NCBI GenBank assembly: GCA_903905455.1
Contig: CAIVGN010000144.1
Span: 1 to 62,301, forward strand
Reading direction: 5' to 3'
Source of the DNA: an uncultured Archangium sp.
GTDB taxonomy: Bacteria; Myxococcota; Myxococcia; Myxococcales; Myxococcaceae
DNA length: 62,301 bases
In this document: positions 35,260 through 46,188 of the stretch, piece after piece
Layout: each line of letters starts with the position of its first letter
Position numbering within the stretch: position 1 is the stretch's first letter
The notes under the pieces: model-generated
Seen by the model: only the letters and a program-made list of their open reading frames with translations
Databases searched by the model: none
What the model was told of the DNA's origin: nothing
Position numbers and translations under genes: made by a program

Positions 35260-35709
35260 CTACACTTCGTCGGAACGGGCCAGCATGCCCGCGTGGCCCA
35301 GCAGCTTGCGCTCGAGCCGTTCCATCTTGCGGGCCTCGGCCCGGACCTGGTGATCGTGCCCCAGCAGGTGCAGCAGCCCGTGGGCCAGGTACAGCGCCAG
35401 CTCGTGCTCGTAGGTCGAGTCGAAGTCCTTCGCCGCGCGCCTCGCGGTGTCGAGCGAGATGACGATGTCGCCCAGCTGCCGCGGCCCCGGCCCGGGGAAG
35501 TCACCCGCGGGGAAGGACAGCACGTCGGTCGCCGCGTCGATGCCGAAGTACTGGCGCTTGAGCTTGCGGATCGAAGGGTCGCGCACCAGGGACAGCGAGA
35601 GCTCGCAGGGCCCCAGCTTCAAGGTGGTGGCAAACGAGTGCGCCAGCGCGGTGAGGCGCGTGGCCTGGGCGGAGCGGGACGAGCAGAGGACCACCAGCTG
35701 CGGCTTCAT
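35260..35709 (-). CDS. ybeY: endoribonuclease YbeY
   Basis: Zinc-dependent endoribonuclease for 16S rRNA 3' end maturation and ribosome quality control, 149 residues. The metal site is the HGxxHxxGxDH motif as HGLLHLLGHDH (His110, His114 and His120). A further conserved segment is TDVLSFP near residue 61. Its ATG overlaps the stop of the HD-domain gene as ATGA. The ybeY/PgpH-like gene pairing is common in bacteria, with PhoH often nearby; no phoH gene is present in this window. Confidence 0.94.
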   Translation of the reverse strand: MKPQLVVLCSSRSAQATRLTALAHSFATTLKLGPCELSLSLVRDPSIRKLKRQYFGIDAATDVLSFPAGDFPGPGPRQLGDIVISLDTARRAAKDFDSTYEHELALYLAHGLLHLLGHDHQVRAEARKMERLERKLLGHAGMLARSDEV

Positions 35710-38099
35710 TTCACCACCGAGAGGGTCTTCACCACTTCGCGCTCCGGCGGCCTGCCGCCACCCACGGCCCCGGCCGGGTACTGCGGCCTCGCGTGGTAGA
35801 TGCCCTCGAGCGTGCGGGTGAAGGACTCGCCGATGAGGTGCAGGTCCTTGAGCGTCAGGTCGCACTCGTCGAGCTGCCCCTCGCTGAAGACCAGGTTGAT
35901 CATCTTCTGCACCAGGGCCCGCAGCTTGTCGGTGGTCGGCTCGGGCATCGAGCGGCTCGCCGCCTCGCAGGCGTCGGCGATCATCACCAGCGCCGTCTCG
36001 CGCGACTGCGGCCGCGGCCCCGGGTAGCGGAAGAGCGCCTCGTCGATGGGCCGGGGGTCTTCGCGGCCCTCGAGCTCCTTCTGCGCCTTGTGGAAGAAGT
36101 AGCCCACCAGCCGCGTGCCGTGGTGCTCGGGGATCGCGTTGGCCACCCGCCGCGGCAACTTGTACTCGCGGGCCATGTCCAGGCCCTCGGTCACGTGGCG
36201 CTTGATGATCACCGCGCTCATCGACGGCGCGAGCTTGTCGTGGCCGTTCTCGCCCTTCTGGTTCTCGCCGAAGTAGGCCGGGTTCCGGCCCTTGCCGATG
36301 TCGTGGTAATACGCGCAGCTGCGCGCGAGCAGCGGGTTGGCGCCGATGGCCTCGGCCGCCGACTCCACCAGCGAGCCCATGACGATGCTGTGGTGGTAGG
36401 TGCCCGGCGCGTTGAGCACCAGCTCCTTGAGCGCCGGGTGGTTCAGGTTCGCCAGCTCCAGCAGCTTCACGTCCGACGCGTAGCCGAAGACGCCTTCCAC
36501 CAGCGGGGTCAGCGCCAGCACCAGGGCGGGCAACACGAAGGCCGACGAGAGCAGCGCGAAGAGGCCGCTGATCAGCGCCTCGGTCCCGAAGCCCTTGGCC
36601 GCGGCCAGCTGCAGGAAGACCACCAGCCCGAAGCCCACCACGCCCGTGGAGAAGCCGGCGCGGAAGATGCCCGCCCGGTCCTTGGCCCGCGAGATGCGAT
36701 CGGCCGCCACCATCGAGCCCACCAGCGAGAAGAGCGAGAACGGCAGCGAGTTGCCCAGCAGCACCCCGGCCAGGGCCGAGAAGATGATCGCGAAGAACAG
36801 GGCGCTCGCCTCCGACAACACGAAGCGCACCAGCATCGCGCCCGCCGCCACCGGGAAGGCGAAGTGCAGCGCCTCGATGGGGATCGCGGGGTAGCGATCG
36901 TGCACCGCGTCGGCCACCAGCACCCAGACGTGCAGCCCGCCGAGCAACGCCGCCGCCAGCAGGCCCATGAAGGCCGCGTCGCGCCGCGAGGGGCGGAACT
37001 GGCGCAGCGCCGCGCTGAAGAAGAGCCACGCCGCCGACACCAGCAAGGCCACGATGCCCGCCCCGCCCAGCTGGAGCTGCAGCAGGTCGAGCTCGCTCAT
37101 CTGCGAGCGCAGGCCTCGGGTCACCAGCACGTGCGTCTCGTTGACCAGCTCGCCGTCGCCGAGGATCCGCTGGCCCTTCTTGATGGTCAGGCTCACCGGC
37201 TTGATGGCCTCCCAGGCGGCTTTGCGGCGCGCCTCGGTCTCCGCGATGTTCACCGTGAGGTTGGCCCGCACCTGCTTGCGCGCCAGCCGCAGCGCGGCCC
37301 GGCGCATGGCCGTGGGCGCGTCGGGCAACAGGTTGCCGGGCACCGACGAGAACCGATCGAGCTCGGTGCTCACCTCGCGCAGGTCGAACACCCCCGGCGG
37401 CGCGGTGGTCATCTCGTACTCGGTGGTGCCCCCCACGATGCGCACCGTGATGCCGTTGGTGTCGATGCGCGCCAGCTCGTCGCGCGAGGCGACGATCTTC
37501 CCCCGGTAGGCCAGCTCCACGAGGGCCATCACCGCCTGCTCCAGCTCCGGCGCGAAGCGGCCCTGGGCGAGCATCTCGAAGTCCTCCTCGTCGGGCGGCA
37601 CCGCGTGCTCTTCGAAGGCGTGCCGGCCCTCGCGCAGCCCCGCGAGGAACTCCTGCTCTTCCTTCGTCAGCGCGGTGGTCGGCTTGCGCGTCAGGTCGAT
37701 CTTCACGCCCGGCGAGCGGGCCGCCAGCTCCTGCATCGCCTCGAAGGCCGCGTGCACGCCCCGCTTCACCTTCGACTCGACCAGCGAGTCGTAGTCGAAC
37801 ACCGGCCGAACCCGGGCCCGCGCGTCCTCCCGGCGTTGCTGGGTCTTGGCCTCGTCGGGCACCTCGAAGTCGCGGCTCGCCTTGAAGCCGGCCACCGACG
37901 ACGCCCGGAACGGCCGGCCGATGTCCTCCTCCGACAGCTCGGGGATGCGCTGCCCCGAGAGCCCCGGGGTCAGCAGGAACGCCGCCGCCACCGAGACGCC
38001 CAGCAGCACCGCGCCCAACGCCAGCGGCCTGGGCACGGCCAGCCCCCGGCTCCACGCCGCGAGGCGCGAGATCGGGCTGTTGTCTGCACTACCGGCCAT
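35706..38099 (-). CDS. PgpH-like membrane HD-domain phosphodiesterase
   Basis: A 797-residue membrane protein with the 7TMR-HDED arrangement: one N-terminal helix (25-45), a periplasmic helical domain (about 60-340), seven membrane helices (about 345-530) and a cytoplasmic HD domain. The HD pair is in YYHDIGKGRNPAYF near residue 605, with further metal-ligand histidines in KRHVTEGLDMA and PEHHGT. PgpH-type proteins hydrolyse cyclic di-AMP; whether this organism makes that messenger is not shown by the window. It ends with the ybeY gene in an ATGA overlap. Confidence 0.9.
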   Translation of the reverse strand: MAGSADNSPISRLAAWSRGLAVPRPLALGAVLLGVSVAAAFLLTPGLSGQRIPELSEEDIGRPFRASSVAGFKASRDFEVPDEAKTQQRREDARARVRPVFDYDSLVESKVKRGVHAAFEAMQELAARSPGVKIDLTRKPTTALTKEEQEFLAGLREGRHAFEEHAVPPDEEDFEMLAQGRFAPELEQAVMALVELAYRGKIVASRDELARIDTNGITVRIVGGTTEYEMTTAPPGVFDLREVSTELDRFSSVPGNLLPDAPTAMRRAALRLARKQVRANLTVNIAETEARRKAAWEAIKPVSLTIKKGQRILGDGELVNETHVLVTRGLRSQMSELDLLQLQLGGAGIVALLVSAAWLFFSAALRQFRPSRRDAAFMGLLAAALLGGLHVWVLVADAVHDRYPAIPIEALHFAFPVAAGAMLVRFVLSEASALFFAIIFSALAGVLLGNSLPFSLFSLVGSMVAADRISRAKDRAGIFRAGFSTGVVGFGLVVFLQLAAAKGFGTEALISGLFALLSSAFVLPALVLALTPLVEGVFGYASDVKLLELANLNHPALKELVLNAPGTYHHSIVMGSLVESAAEAIGANPLLARSCAYYHDIGKGRNPAYFGENQKGENGHDKLAPSMSAVIIKRHVTEGLDMAREYKLPRRVANAIPEHHGTRLVGYFFHKAQKELEGREDPRPIDEALFRYPGPRPQSRETALVMIADACEAASRSMPEPTTDKLRALVQKMINLVFSEGQLDECDLTLKDLHLIGESFTRTLEGIYHARPQYPAGAVGGGRPPEREVVKTLSVVK

Positions 38100-38172
38100 G
38101 GAGGGGGCACCCTACGTCTCGGGGACCACCCGTACAAGGTGACCGAAGTACCCGGGACTGCTGGAGAAACGA

Positions 38173-38415
38173 CTAGTTGTGGGCGCCCGCGGTGCTGGTG
38201 AACAGGTAGACCTTGGAGCCCGACCGCGCGACCCCGAAGTGCTGCCGCAGGGGGCGCTTCTCGTTGGCCACGAAGGCCCGCAGCCCGGGGTACAGCGTCA
38301 TCAGCGTGGTGAGGATGTCGGCGACGTCAGACGACGCGGGCACCCCCAGCTCGATCCTCGCCCGGCCCTCGCAAGCGGCCTGCAACGTCCTGGGGATGAT
38401 CACGGTGATGTTCAT
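38173..38415 (-). CDS. MoaD/ThiS-like small protein without Gly-Gly tail
   Basis: An 80-residue beta-grasp protein of the MoaD/ThiS type (starts MNITVIIPRTLQAAC, then VADILTTLMTLYPGLRAFV). Sulfur-carrier members end in Gly-Gly, which is adenylated and thiocarboxylated. This one ends STAGAHN, so it cannot be charged the usual way and may be a non-carrier relative. No molybdopterin or thiamine genes lie nearby. Short spacers of 73 and 49 bases separate it from pgpH and truB. Confidence 0.65.
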   Translation of the reverse strand: MNITVIIPRTLQAACEGRARIELGVPASSDVADILTTLMTLYPGLRAFVANEKRPLRQHFGVARSGSKVYLFTSTAGAHN

Positions 38416-38464
38416 GGCTGACGACGCCGCGGAAGCATGCCACGGGCCCCCACGGGGCGTCGTT

Positions 38465-39340
38465 TCATTGCGCGTCGGGCAAAAGGACCCGCCGGTAGAC
38501 CAGGCGGCCCTTCACGGCATCAGCGAGCGCCAGCAGCGAGCCGTTGGGCTCGAAGACCCGCAGCAGGCCCGTCAGCGCCTCGGGCACCTCGACCACGCCG
38601 CCGTGCCGCGCGCGCGACGCCTCGGCCTCGGTGAGCTGCAACGACGGCACGTCCTTGAGCGAGTCCGACAGGCCCACCAGCCGCGGGGCGACGGCGGGAC
38701 CGAGGGCCACCACGTCCGCGAGGGGCATCGACTGGGCCAGGGTGAAGGGCCCGCTCTGGGTGCGCCGCAGGGCACAGAGGTGCGCGCCACAACCGAGCAC
38801 CTCGCCCAGGTCGGCCGCCAGGGTGCGCACGAAGAAGCCCTTGCTGCAGGTGACGGAGAGCTGCACCTCGTCGGCCGAGAAGTCGCGCAGCTTGAGCTCG
38901 TAGACGGTGACCTCGCGGGCCGACCGCTCGACCTCCAGGCCAGCGCGAGCCAGCTCATAGAGCCGCTTCCCGTCGATCTTGATCGCCGAGTACATCGGCG
39001 GCACCTGCATCACCTTGCCGCGGAACTTCTCGAAGGCCGCCTCGAGCAACTCGCGCGTCAGCGGCGGCACCGGCCGCGTCTCCAGCACCTTGCCCTCGGC
39101 GTCGAGGGTGTCGGTGGTGGCGCCCAGCTTCAGCGTGGCGTCGTAGGCCTTGGTGGCCTCGGTGATGAACTGGGCGATCTTCGTGCCGTCGCCGATGCAG
39201 ATGGGGAGCACCCCGGTGGCCATGGGGTCGAGCGTGCCGGTGTGGCCGACCTTCTTGACCCGCAGCGCGCGGCGCACGTCACGCACCACGTCGAACGAGG
39301 TGATGCCCCTGGGCTTGTCGACCACCAGCACGCCGTGCAT
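38465..39340 (-). CDS. truB: tRNA pseudouridine-55 synthase
   Basis: Converts U55 of tRNA to pseudouridine, 291 residues. The catalytic Asp38 lies in VGHTGTLDPMATGVLP; further family motifs are VPPMYSAIK and RTLAADLGEVLGCGAHL. The ATG at 39340 is chosen over an upstream TTG that would overlap rbfA; GAGG lies upstream. It closes the rimP-nusA-infB-rbfA-truB series common in Proteobacteria. Confidence 0.96.
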   Translation of the reverse strand: MHGVLVVDKPRGITSFDVVRDVRRALRVKKVGHTGTLDPMATGVLPICIGDGTKIAQFITEATKAYDATLKLGATTDTLDAEGKVLETRPVPPLTRELLEAAFEKFRGKVMQVPPMYSAIKIDGKRLYELARAGLEVERSAREVTVYELKLRDFSADEVQLSVTCSKGFFVRTLAADLGEVLGCGAHLCALRRTQSGPFTLAQSMPLADVVALGPAVAPRLVGLSDSLKDVPSLQLTEAEASRARHGGVVEVPEALTGLLRVFEPNGSLLALADAVKGRLVYRRVLLPDAQ

Positions 39341-39348
39341 GTCGCCCT

Positions 39349-39705
39349 CTACCAACCCTCTTTGGTGCGCACTTCCTTCAACAGGCGCTCGATCTTGTCG
39401 CCCTCGTCGAGCGAGGGGTCGAAGGTGAAGAACACCTCCGGCGAGATGCGCAGCTTCACCCGCTTGGTGACCTCGCGGCGCACGAAGCCCTTGGCGGCCT
39501 CGAGGCCCGCCTTGGTCTCGGCCTTCTGCTCGTCGGTGCCGATCATCGAATAGAAGACCTGCGCCACCGAGAGGTCGGGCGAGACCTTCACGCCGGTCAG
39601 GGTGATGAAGCCGATGCGGGGGTCATGAATCGAGCCGCGAATGAGCAGGTCGGCGACGGCCGCCTGGATCTCCGCCGCGACGCGGTCTGGTCGAACTGAA
39701 GCCAT
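39349..39705 (-). CDS. rbfA: 30S ribosome-binding factor
   Basis: Late 30S maturation factor and cold-shock protein with a KH-type fold, 118 residues. Recognised by the N-terminal [34 protein letters not shown] and the C-terminal [20 protein letters not shown] segments. Good ribosome binding site (AAGGAG) precedes the ATG at 39705. Six bases follow the DUF503 stop. Confidence 0.96.
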   Translation of the reverse strand: MASVRPDRVAAEIQAAVADLLIRGSIHDPRIGFITLTGVKVSPDLSVAQVFYSMIGTDEQKAETKAGLEAAKGFVRREVTKRVKLRISPEVFFTFDPSLDEGDKIERLLKEVRTKEGW

Positions 39706-39711
39706 GTGTCG

Positions 39712-40248
39712 TTACTCCTTTTCCCACTCTCGACGATTCCGCAGGCTGCGCGCCACTGCCCGGGCGTCGTCGAGTTGAACTTCCTTCTTCTTCACCGCGC
39801 CCTTCTTGTTGGGCGCAGAAGGCGAAGGGGGCGGCAGTTGATGGGTGTGTCTGTCTTCCCACGCGCCCAGGCCCTCGGCCTCGGCCAGCGAACGTTCGCC
39901 GCGGGGAATGGTGAGCGCGGCGAACTCCCCCCCCAGGCCACCGGCCGGGGGGAACAGGTCCACGAAGGGCACCACCTCCAGCTCCTTCGAGCTGATGGGG
40001 GCGAGGTACATGTCGTCGACGTACTGGACGATCTTCTCCATCATCTCGTTGACGTGGCGGGCCTCGTTGCCCACCACCGACAGCGCGACGACGGCGCGAT
40101 TCCAGATCTCGTTGTCCTCGACCTCGGCCACGGCGACGTTGAACTTCGCCTTCACGCGATCGGTGACGCGCCGGACCACCTGGCGCTTGGCCTTCAGGGA
40201 GCTGGCAGCGGGGATGTCGAGGGTGACGCGGGCGACGCAGACGAACAT
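39712..40248 (-). CDS. DUF503 (YlxP-like) protein with charged extension
   Basis: A 178-residue protein. Residues 1-90 match DUF503/YlxP (FVCVARVTLDIPAASSLKAKRQVVRR, given by its parts VARVTLDIPAA and LKAKRQVV), a small family always found between infB and rbfA. The remaining 85 residues are a Pro/Lys/Glu-rich extension that the family usually lacks. YlxP has been linked to 30S maturation or RNA binding, without a firm activity. Its spacer to infB contains a hairpin (40305-40336). Confidence 0.82.
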   Translation of the reverse strand: MFVCVARVTLDIPAASSLKAKRQVVRRVTDRVKAKFNVAVAEVEDNEIWNRAVVALSVVGNEARHVNEMMEKIVQYVDDMYLAPISSKELEVVPFVDLFPPAGGLGGEFAALTIPRGERSLAEAEGLGAWEDRHTHQLPPPSPSAPNKKGAVKKKEVQLDDARAVARSLRNRREWEKE

Positions 40249-40304
40249 GAGGAGACTCCGCGGTTGCTGACGACGACACCGTCGGTGAGCTGACGGTGAA
40301 CCGA

Positions 40305-40336
40305 AGCCGGCTCGAGGGACCTCCCCCGAACCGGCT
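40305..40336 (-). promoter_or_regulatory. hairpin between infB and DUF503
   Basis: AGCCGG (40305-40310) pairs with CCGGCT (40331-40336), with further pairing inside around an ACCT loop at 40319-40322 and two mismatches. There is no T-run after it. It may be an RNA processing or stability element of the operon message. Confidence 0.5.
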
Positions 40337-40357
40337 CACCGGGAAGCGACGGTCACG

Positions 40358-43357
40358 TCAGTTGAGCGACGGGCGCGTCTCCTCGACCTCGTAGGCCTCG
40401 ATGACGTCGCCGGCCTGGATGTCCGAATAGCCCTCGATGCCGATACCGCACTCGTAGCCGGTGCCGACTTCCTTCACGTCGTCCTTGAAGCGCTTGAGGC
40501 TGGCGAGCTTGCCCTGGAAGACCTGCTTGTTCGCGCGCACCAGCTTGAGGATCGCCGAGCGCTTGATGACGCCCTCGGTGACCGCCGAACCGGCGATGGT
40601 GCCCAGCTTGGGCACGTTGAACAGGTTGCGGACTTCCGCGCGGCCGATCTTCTTCTCGGTGCGGATCGGGTCCAGCAAGTCCTCCATCATCTTCGTCACG
40701 CCATCCAGCAGCTCGTAGATGATGCTGAAGGTCTCCCACTTCACGCCCTTGTGCTTGGCGGCGGCCTCGGCGCCCGACTCGGGCTTGCTGTTGAAGCCGA
40801 TGACCACGGCGGCGAACGCCTCGCCGGTGCCGATGTCGGTCTCGGTCATCATGCCGACACCCTTCTGCACGATGGTGACCTTGACCTTCTTGGTCGACAG
40901 CTTCTGGATCGCGTCGGCCACGGCCTCGAGCGAACCGGAGACGTCGGCCTTGAGCACGATCTTGAGCTCCTTCTGATCCGACGCCTTCTGCTTGGCGAGG
41001 AGATCTTCGAGGGACTCGCGGCTGGTCTTGCCAGCCTCGGCCTGGCGGGCCTTCAAGATGCGGTGATCGGCGATCTGCTTGGCGGCCTTCTCGTCGGCCA
41101 CGGTGTTGATGACGTCGCCGGCGGTGGGCACGCCCGAGAGGCCGATGATCTCCGCCGAGTAGCCCGGCTTGACCTCGTCGATGAGCTCGCCACGGTCGTT
41201 GAGCATCATGCGCACGCGGCCGTAGTGGATGCCGCTGACCAGGGCGTCGCCCTTGCGCAGCGTGCCTTCCTGCACGAGCACGGTGGCGATGGGGCCGCGG
41301 CCCTTCTCGAGCCGCGCCTCGAGGATGATGCCCGCCGACGGACGGTCGGGGTTGGCCTTGAGCTCGAGCACTTCGGCCTGGAGCGCGATGTTCTCGAGCA
41401 GCAGGTCGAGGCCCATGCGGGTCTTGGCCGAAACGGGCACCATGATGACCTCGCCACCCCAGTCTTCGGAGAGCAGGCCGATGTCCGCCAGTTCCTTCTT
41501 CACGCGGTCGACGTTGGCGCCGGGGAGGTCCATCTTGTTGATGGCCACCACGATGGGCACTTCGGCCTTCAGCGCGTGCTGGATGGCTTCCTTCGTCTGG
41601 GGCATGACGCCGTCGTCGCCGGCGACCACGAGCACCACCACGTCGGTGATGTTCGCACCGCGCGCACGCATGGCGCTGAACGCGGCGTGGCCCGGGGTGT
41701 CGAGGAACGTGACGTCACCCTGCGACGACTTCACCGTGTAGGCGCCGACGTGCTGGGTGATGCCACCGGCTTCGCCTGAAGCCACGCTGGCCTTGCGGAT
41801 CGCGTCGAGGAGCGACGTCTTGCCGTGGTCGACGTGGCCCATGACGGTGACGACCGGCGGGCGGTTGATGAGGCTCTCGGGCTTGTCTTCGATGGTGGGG
41901 AGGAAGTCTTCGACCTCGAAGCCGACCTTCTTGACCGTCCACCCGTAGTCCGCCGCGAGGATGCCGGCCGTGTCGACGTCGATGGTCTGCGTCGCGGTGG
42001 TCATCTTGCCCGACTGCATCAGCTTCTTGATGATGTCGGTGGTCTTCACGCCCATGCGCTGCGACAGCTCGCTGACCGTGAGGCCTTCCTGCACCTTGAT
42101 GACCTTCTTGTCGCCGGCCATCGTGGTGATCTGGGTCTTCAGACCCTTCTTCGTCGGCTTGCGCTTCTTTCCGCGGACCGGGATCGCCGAGCGTCCGAAG
42201 ATGAGCTCCTTGATGTCGGAGGTGGTGCTCTGCTCCTTCTCCTTCTCGCGGCGCTGACCCGCGGCGCCCGGGGGCCCACGGCGATCGGCGTCCTTGCGGG
42301 CGAGGAACTCCTTCGAGCCGGGGGCCGGCGCGCCGGGCACCACCTTGAAGTCACGAACGACGCCCACGCCGCCGATGGCCTTGCGGCCCGGCGCCATCGG
42401 GTACCGGCTCGTCGAAGGCTGATTGGGCGTGACCCGCTTGATGGGGATCAGCGGGCGGCTGACGAGCACGGCCTGCGTCGCGGTGGGCACGGTGCGCACC
42501 GGGGGCGGCACGCCGGGCACGCCACCGAGCTGCGGGCGCATGCTGACGCCGGGGCCACGAACCGCGGCGATGCCCAGGCCCTGGTGCGGGCGGTGCATCG
42601 GGGGCACGGCGGCGCCCAGGGGGGCGGGCGCCGGGGCCACGGTCACCACGCCGGGGCGCGGCGCCGAGGCACGAATGATGCGGGGGGCCGAGGCCTTGAC
42701 CACCGGGATGCCACCGGCGGCGGGGGGCAGCGTGGTCACCGAGGCGACCACCGCGGGCGCCGTCACGGGCGCGGGCGTGGTGGGCGTGGCCGCGACGACG
42801 GCCGGAGCCGTCGGGGCCATCACCACGGGGGCGACGACGGCGACGGGCTCGGCGACGACGGCGGCCGCGACGGCGACGGGCGCCTCGACGACCGGGGCCG
42901 CCACCACGGGCACCTCGACGGCGGGCGCGGCGACGACCACGGGCTCCGCGACGACCGGCGCCACTTCGGCGACGGCGGGCACGTGCGCGGCGGGCGCTGC
43001 GTGGGCCACGGCGGCGTGCGTGTCGGCGGGCAACTCCACGTGCGGCTCGGCCGCGGGGGCGTGCGGCAGGTCGATCCTGGCGCCGGCCGCCACCGAGGTG
43101 GCCACCATGTTCTCGCCGACCTTGCGGCGCACCACGAAGCCCTTGGGGGCGACCGGAGCGGGCGCGGCCTTCGGCTTGCGCTTCTCGACGATTCGCTGGA
43201 CGGCGGCGATGGCCTGGTCGTCCTCGAGCGAGGACGAGTGGCTCTTCACGTCGTACCCGAGGCTCGTGAGCTCGGCGACGACCTGCTTATTGTCGAACTC
43301 AATACCGTGTTTGTCTTTGAGTTCTTTGGCGATTTCGTGGACGCGCTTCTTGGACAT
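40358..43357 (-). CDS. infB: translation initiation factor IF-2, extended
   Basis: GTPase that delivers initiator tRNA to the ribosome, 999 residues. Residues 1-55 are an IF2_N domain; residues about 60-290 are an Ala/Pro/Val-rich linker (repeats such as [14 protein letters not shown]); a second IF2_N module lies near 425. The G domain starts with GHVDHGKTS near residue 506 and includes DTPGHAAF and NKMDLP; EF-Tu-like domains 2, 3 and the C-terminal fMet-tRNA-binding domain follow. The linker makes it longer than E. coli IF-2 (890). Long linkers of this kind are usual in myxobacteria. Confidence 0.97.
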   Translation of the reverse strand: MSKKRVHEIAKELKDKHGIEFDNKQVVAELTSLGYDVKSHSSSLEDDQAIAAVQRIVEKRKPKAAPAPVAPKGFVVRRKVGENMVATSVAAGARIDLPHAPAAEPHVELPADTHAAVAHAAPAAHVPAVAEVAPVVAEPVVVAAPAVEVPVVAAPVVEAPVAVAAAVVAEPVAVVAPVVMAPTAPAVVAATPTTPAPVTAPAVVASVTTLPPAAGGIPVVKASAPRIIRASAPRPGVVTVAPAPAPLGAAVPPMHRPHQGLGIAAVRGPGVSMRPQLGGVPGVPPPVRTVPTATQAVLVSRPLIPIKRVTPNQPSTSRYPMAPGRKAIGGVGVVRDFKVVPGAPAPGSKEFLARKDADRRGPPGAAGQRREKEKEQSTTSDIKELIFGRSAIPVRGKKRKPTKKGLKTQITTMAGDKKVIKVQEGLTVSELSQRMGVKTTDIIKKLMQSGKMTTATQTIDVDTAGILAADYGWTVKKVGFEVEDFLPTIEDKPESLINRPPVVTVMGHVDHGKTSLLDAIRKASVASGEAGGITQHVGAYTVKSSQGDVTFLDTPGHAAFSAMRARGANITDVVVLVVAGDDGVMPQTKEAIQHALKAEVPIVVAINKMDLPGANVDRVKKELADIGLLSEDWGGEVIMVPVSAKTRMGLDLLLENIALQAEVLELKANPDRPSAGIILEARLEKGRGPIATVLVQEGTLRKGDALVSGIHYGRVRMMLNDRGELIDEVKPGYSAEIIGLSGVPTAGDVINTVADEKAAKQIADHRILKARQAEAGKTSRESLEDLLAKQKASDQKELKIVLKADVSGSLEAVADAIQKLSTKKVKVTIVQKGVGMMTETDIGTGEAFAAVVIGFNSKPESGAEAAAKHKGVKWETFSIIYELLDGVTKMMEDLLDPIRTEKKIGRAEVRNLFNVPKLGTIAGSAVTEGVIKRSAILKLVRANKQVFQGKLASLKRFKDDVKEVGTGYECGIGIEGYSDIQAGDVIEAYEVEETRPSLN

Positions 43358-43431
43358 AGGGCGGGACTCCCCGTACTTCAGATGACGAGAGAAAGGGAAA
43401 AGGAATGGAAGGTGAACGAGCCCGTGACGCG

Positions 43432-43449
43432 GAGGCTTGAACGAGCCTC
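43432..43449. promoter_or_regulatory. hairpin in the infB leader
   Basis: GAGGCT (43432-43437), six-base loop, AGCCTC (43444-43449), in the 168-base gap between ylxR and infB. This gap is large for an operon interior and could hold an extra promoter or an RNA element. Nothing else in it is recognisable. Confidence 0.4.
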
Positions 43450-43525
43450 TCCCACGGAGTGCACGGCCTGGATGTGATCGACGACGGGCGACCGGAACGG
43501 ACAGCGAACCAAATGTTGATGAAGC

Positions 43526-43798
43526 TCAGTCAGATGGTTGCTGCAGGAAGGCCGCCTCCAGGTTGATGACATCCAGCGCTACGTTCTTCTTGAAGGCCCG
43601 CTGGAAGGCCTTCCGCTTCACGGCTGCACTCAAGCAGCCTGGACCACAGAGATACGCCCCCCTGCCAGGGGCGTCTTGTGTCCTGTCCAACAGCGGCTGG
43701 TTCTTCTCGTCGAGAACCAGCCTCCGGAGCAGGCCCTTGGCCTGCTTCTTTCCACAGCCCACGCAGGTCCGTACGGGGTGCGTGAGCTCCTTTTCCAC
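43526..43798 (-). CDS. ylxR: YlxR family RNA-binding/regulatory protein
   Basis: A 90-residue protein of the DUF448/YlxR family, which lies between nusA and infB in many bacteria. The start CVGCGKKQAKGLLRRLV and the GRGAYLCGPGCLSAAVKRK segment are diagnostic. YlxR has been reported as a nucleoid or RNA-binding regulator in some bacteria. GTG start at 43798 with AGGAG upstream. Confidence 0.93.
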   Translation of the reverse strand: MEKELTHPVRTCVGCGKKQAKGLLRRLVLDEKNQPLLDRTQDAPGRGAYLCGPGCLSAAVKRKAFQRAFKKNVALDVINLEAAFLQQPSD

Positions 43799-43838
43799 GG
43801 TTCGACTCCTGTTGATGCCACGACTGCGCGTTCGGGTG

Positions 43839-43858
43839 CCCCGCCAGAATTGGCGGGG
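43839..43858. promoter_or_regulatory. strong hairpin between nusA and ylxR
   Basis: Perfect eight-base arms CCCCGCCA (43839-43846) and TGGCGGGG (43851-43858) around a GAAT loop. It lies 15 bases after the nusA stop and has no T-run on the minus strand. It may be an RNA processing, pausing or partial termination site. Confidence 0.55.
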
Positions 43859-43873
43859 TCCCGGTCAAACGGC

Positions 43874-45547
<1,674 letters not shown>

Positions 45548-45588
45548 GGTGGTCTTTCCTCGGCCTCCGAATGGGGGCCTGTATGTGG

Positions 45589-46074
45589 TTACGGCTGAAA
45601 TTCCAGGTTCGCGCGGGCGATGTCCTTCAGCTTGATGATGAAGGGGCCCGCGCCCTCCACCTCCACCGTCACCGCGTCGCTGGACACGTTGGACAGCGTT
45701 CCGAAGAAGTTCTTGCGCGGCGGCTCGAAGAGCGGCGCGAAGGTCTTGATGCGCACCTGCTTGCCCTGCACCGCGAGGTAGTGCGCCTGCTTCTTGAGCG
45801 GGCGGTTCAGGCCCGGGCTCGAGACCTCGAGGCTGTATTCCTGGGGAATCACGTCTTCGATGTCGAGGGCCTTGTCCACCGCGTGGCTGGCCAGCGCGCA
45901 CTCGTCGATGCCCACCACCGCGCCGGGCTTGTCGATGAACAGGCGCAGCACCCACGAGCCGTGCTCGCGGACGAACTCGAGATCGAGGAGCTCGAGGCCT
46001 TCAGCCGCGATGAGCGGGCTGCAGATCTCGTTCACCTTCTCTTCGATGCTCTCTTTGCGGTTCGTCTCAGCCAC
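45589..46074 (-). CDS. rimP: ribosome maturation factor RimP
   Basis: 30S assembly factor, 161 residues, first gene of the rimP-nusA-infB operon. The family segments are LIAAEGLELLDLEFVREHGSW (in parts), RLFIDKPGAVVGIDECA, YSLEVSSPGLNRPL and KNFFGTL. The GTG at 46074 is chosen, with AGGGG upstream, because it gives the normal length. A terminator-like element (46095-46137) sits just upstream in the leader. Confidence 0.95.
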   Translation of the reverse strand: MAETNRKESIEEKVNEICSPLIAAEGLELLDLEFVREHGSWVLRLFIDKPGAVVGIDECALASHAVDKALDIEDVIPQEYSLEVSSPGLNRPLKKQAHYLAVQGKQVRIKTFAPLFEPPRKNFFGTLSNVSSDAVTVEVEGAGPFIIKLKDIARANLEFQP

Positions 46075-46094
46075 TGCGTCAACCCCTAGAAATG

Positions 46095-46137
46095 AAAAAA
46101 GCGGGCACGTCGGCCCACTTTTCGGACACCCGAAAAA
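46095..46137 (-). promoter_or_regulatory. overlapping hairpins/terminator in the rimP leader
   Basis: In the minus-strand RNA a first hairpin (UUUUCGG, GUGU, CCGAAAA; 46136-46119) shares its AAAA arm with a second hairpin (AAAAGUGGGC, CGACGU, GCCCGCUUUU; 46122-46097), which is followed by a run of six U residues at 46100-46095. The second has intrinsic terminator form, 21 bases before the rimP start. No minus-strand gene lies upstream, so this is a leader attenuator or the end of a short leader RNA. Confidence 0.65.
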
Positions 46138-46188
46138 CTGGTGAGGCCCATCTACGACACCAGCCCACCCCGTGTAAACAGCCCCACC

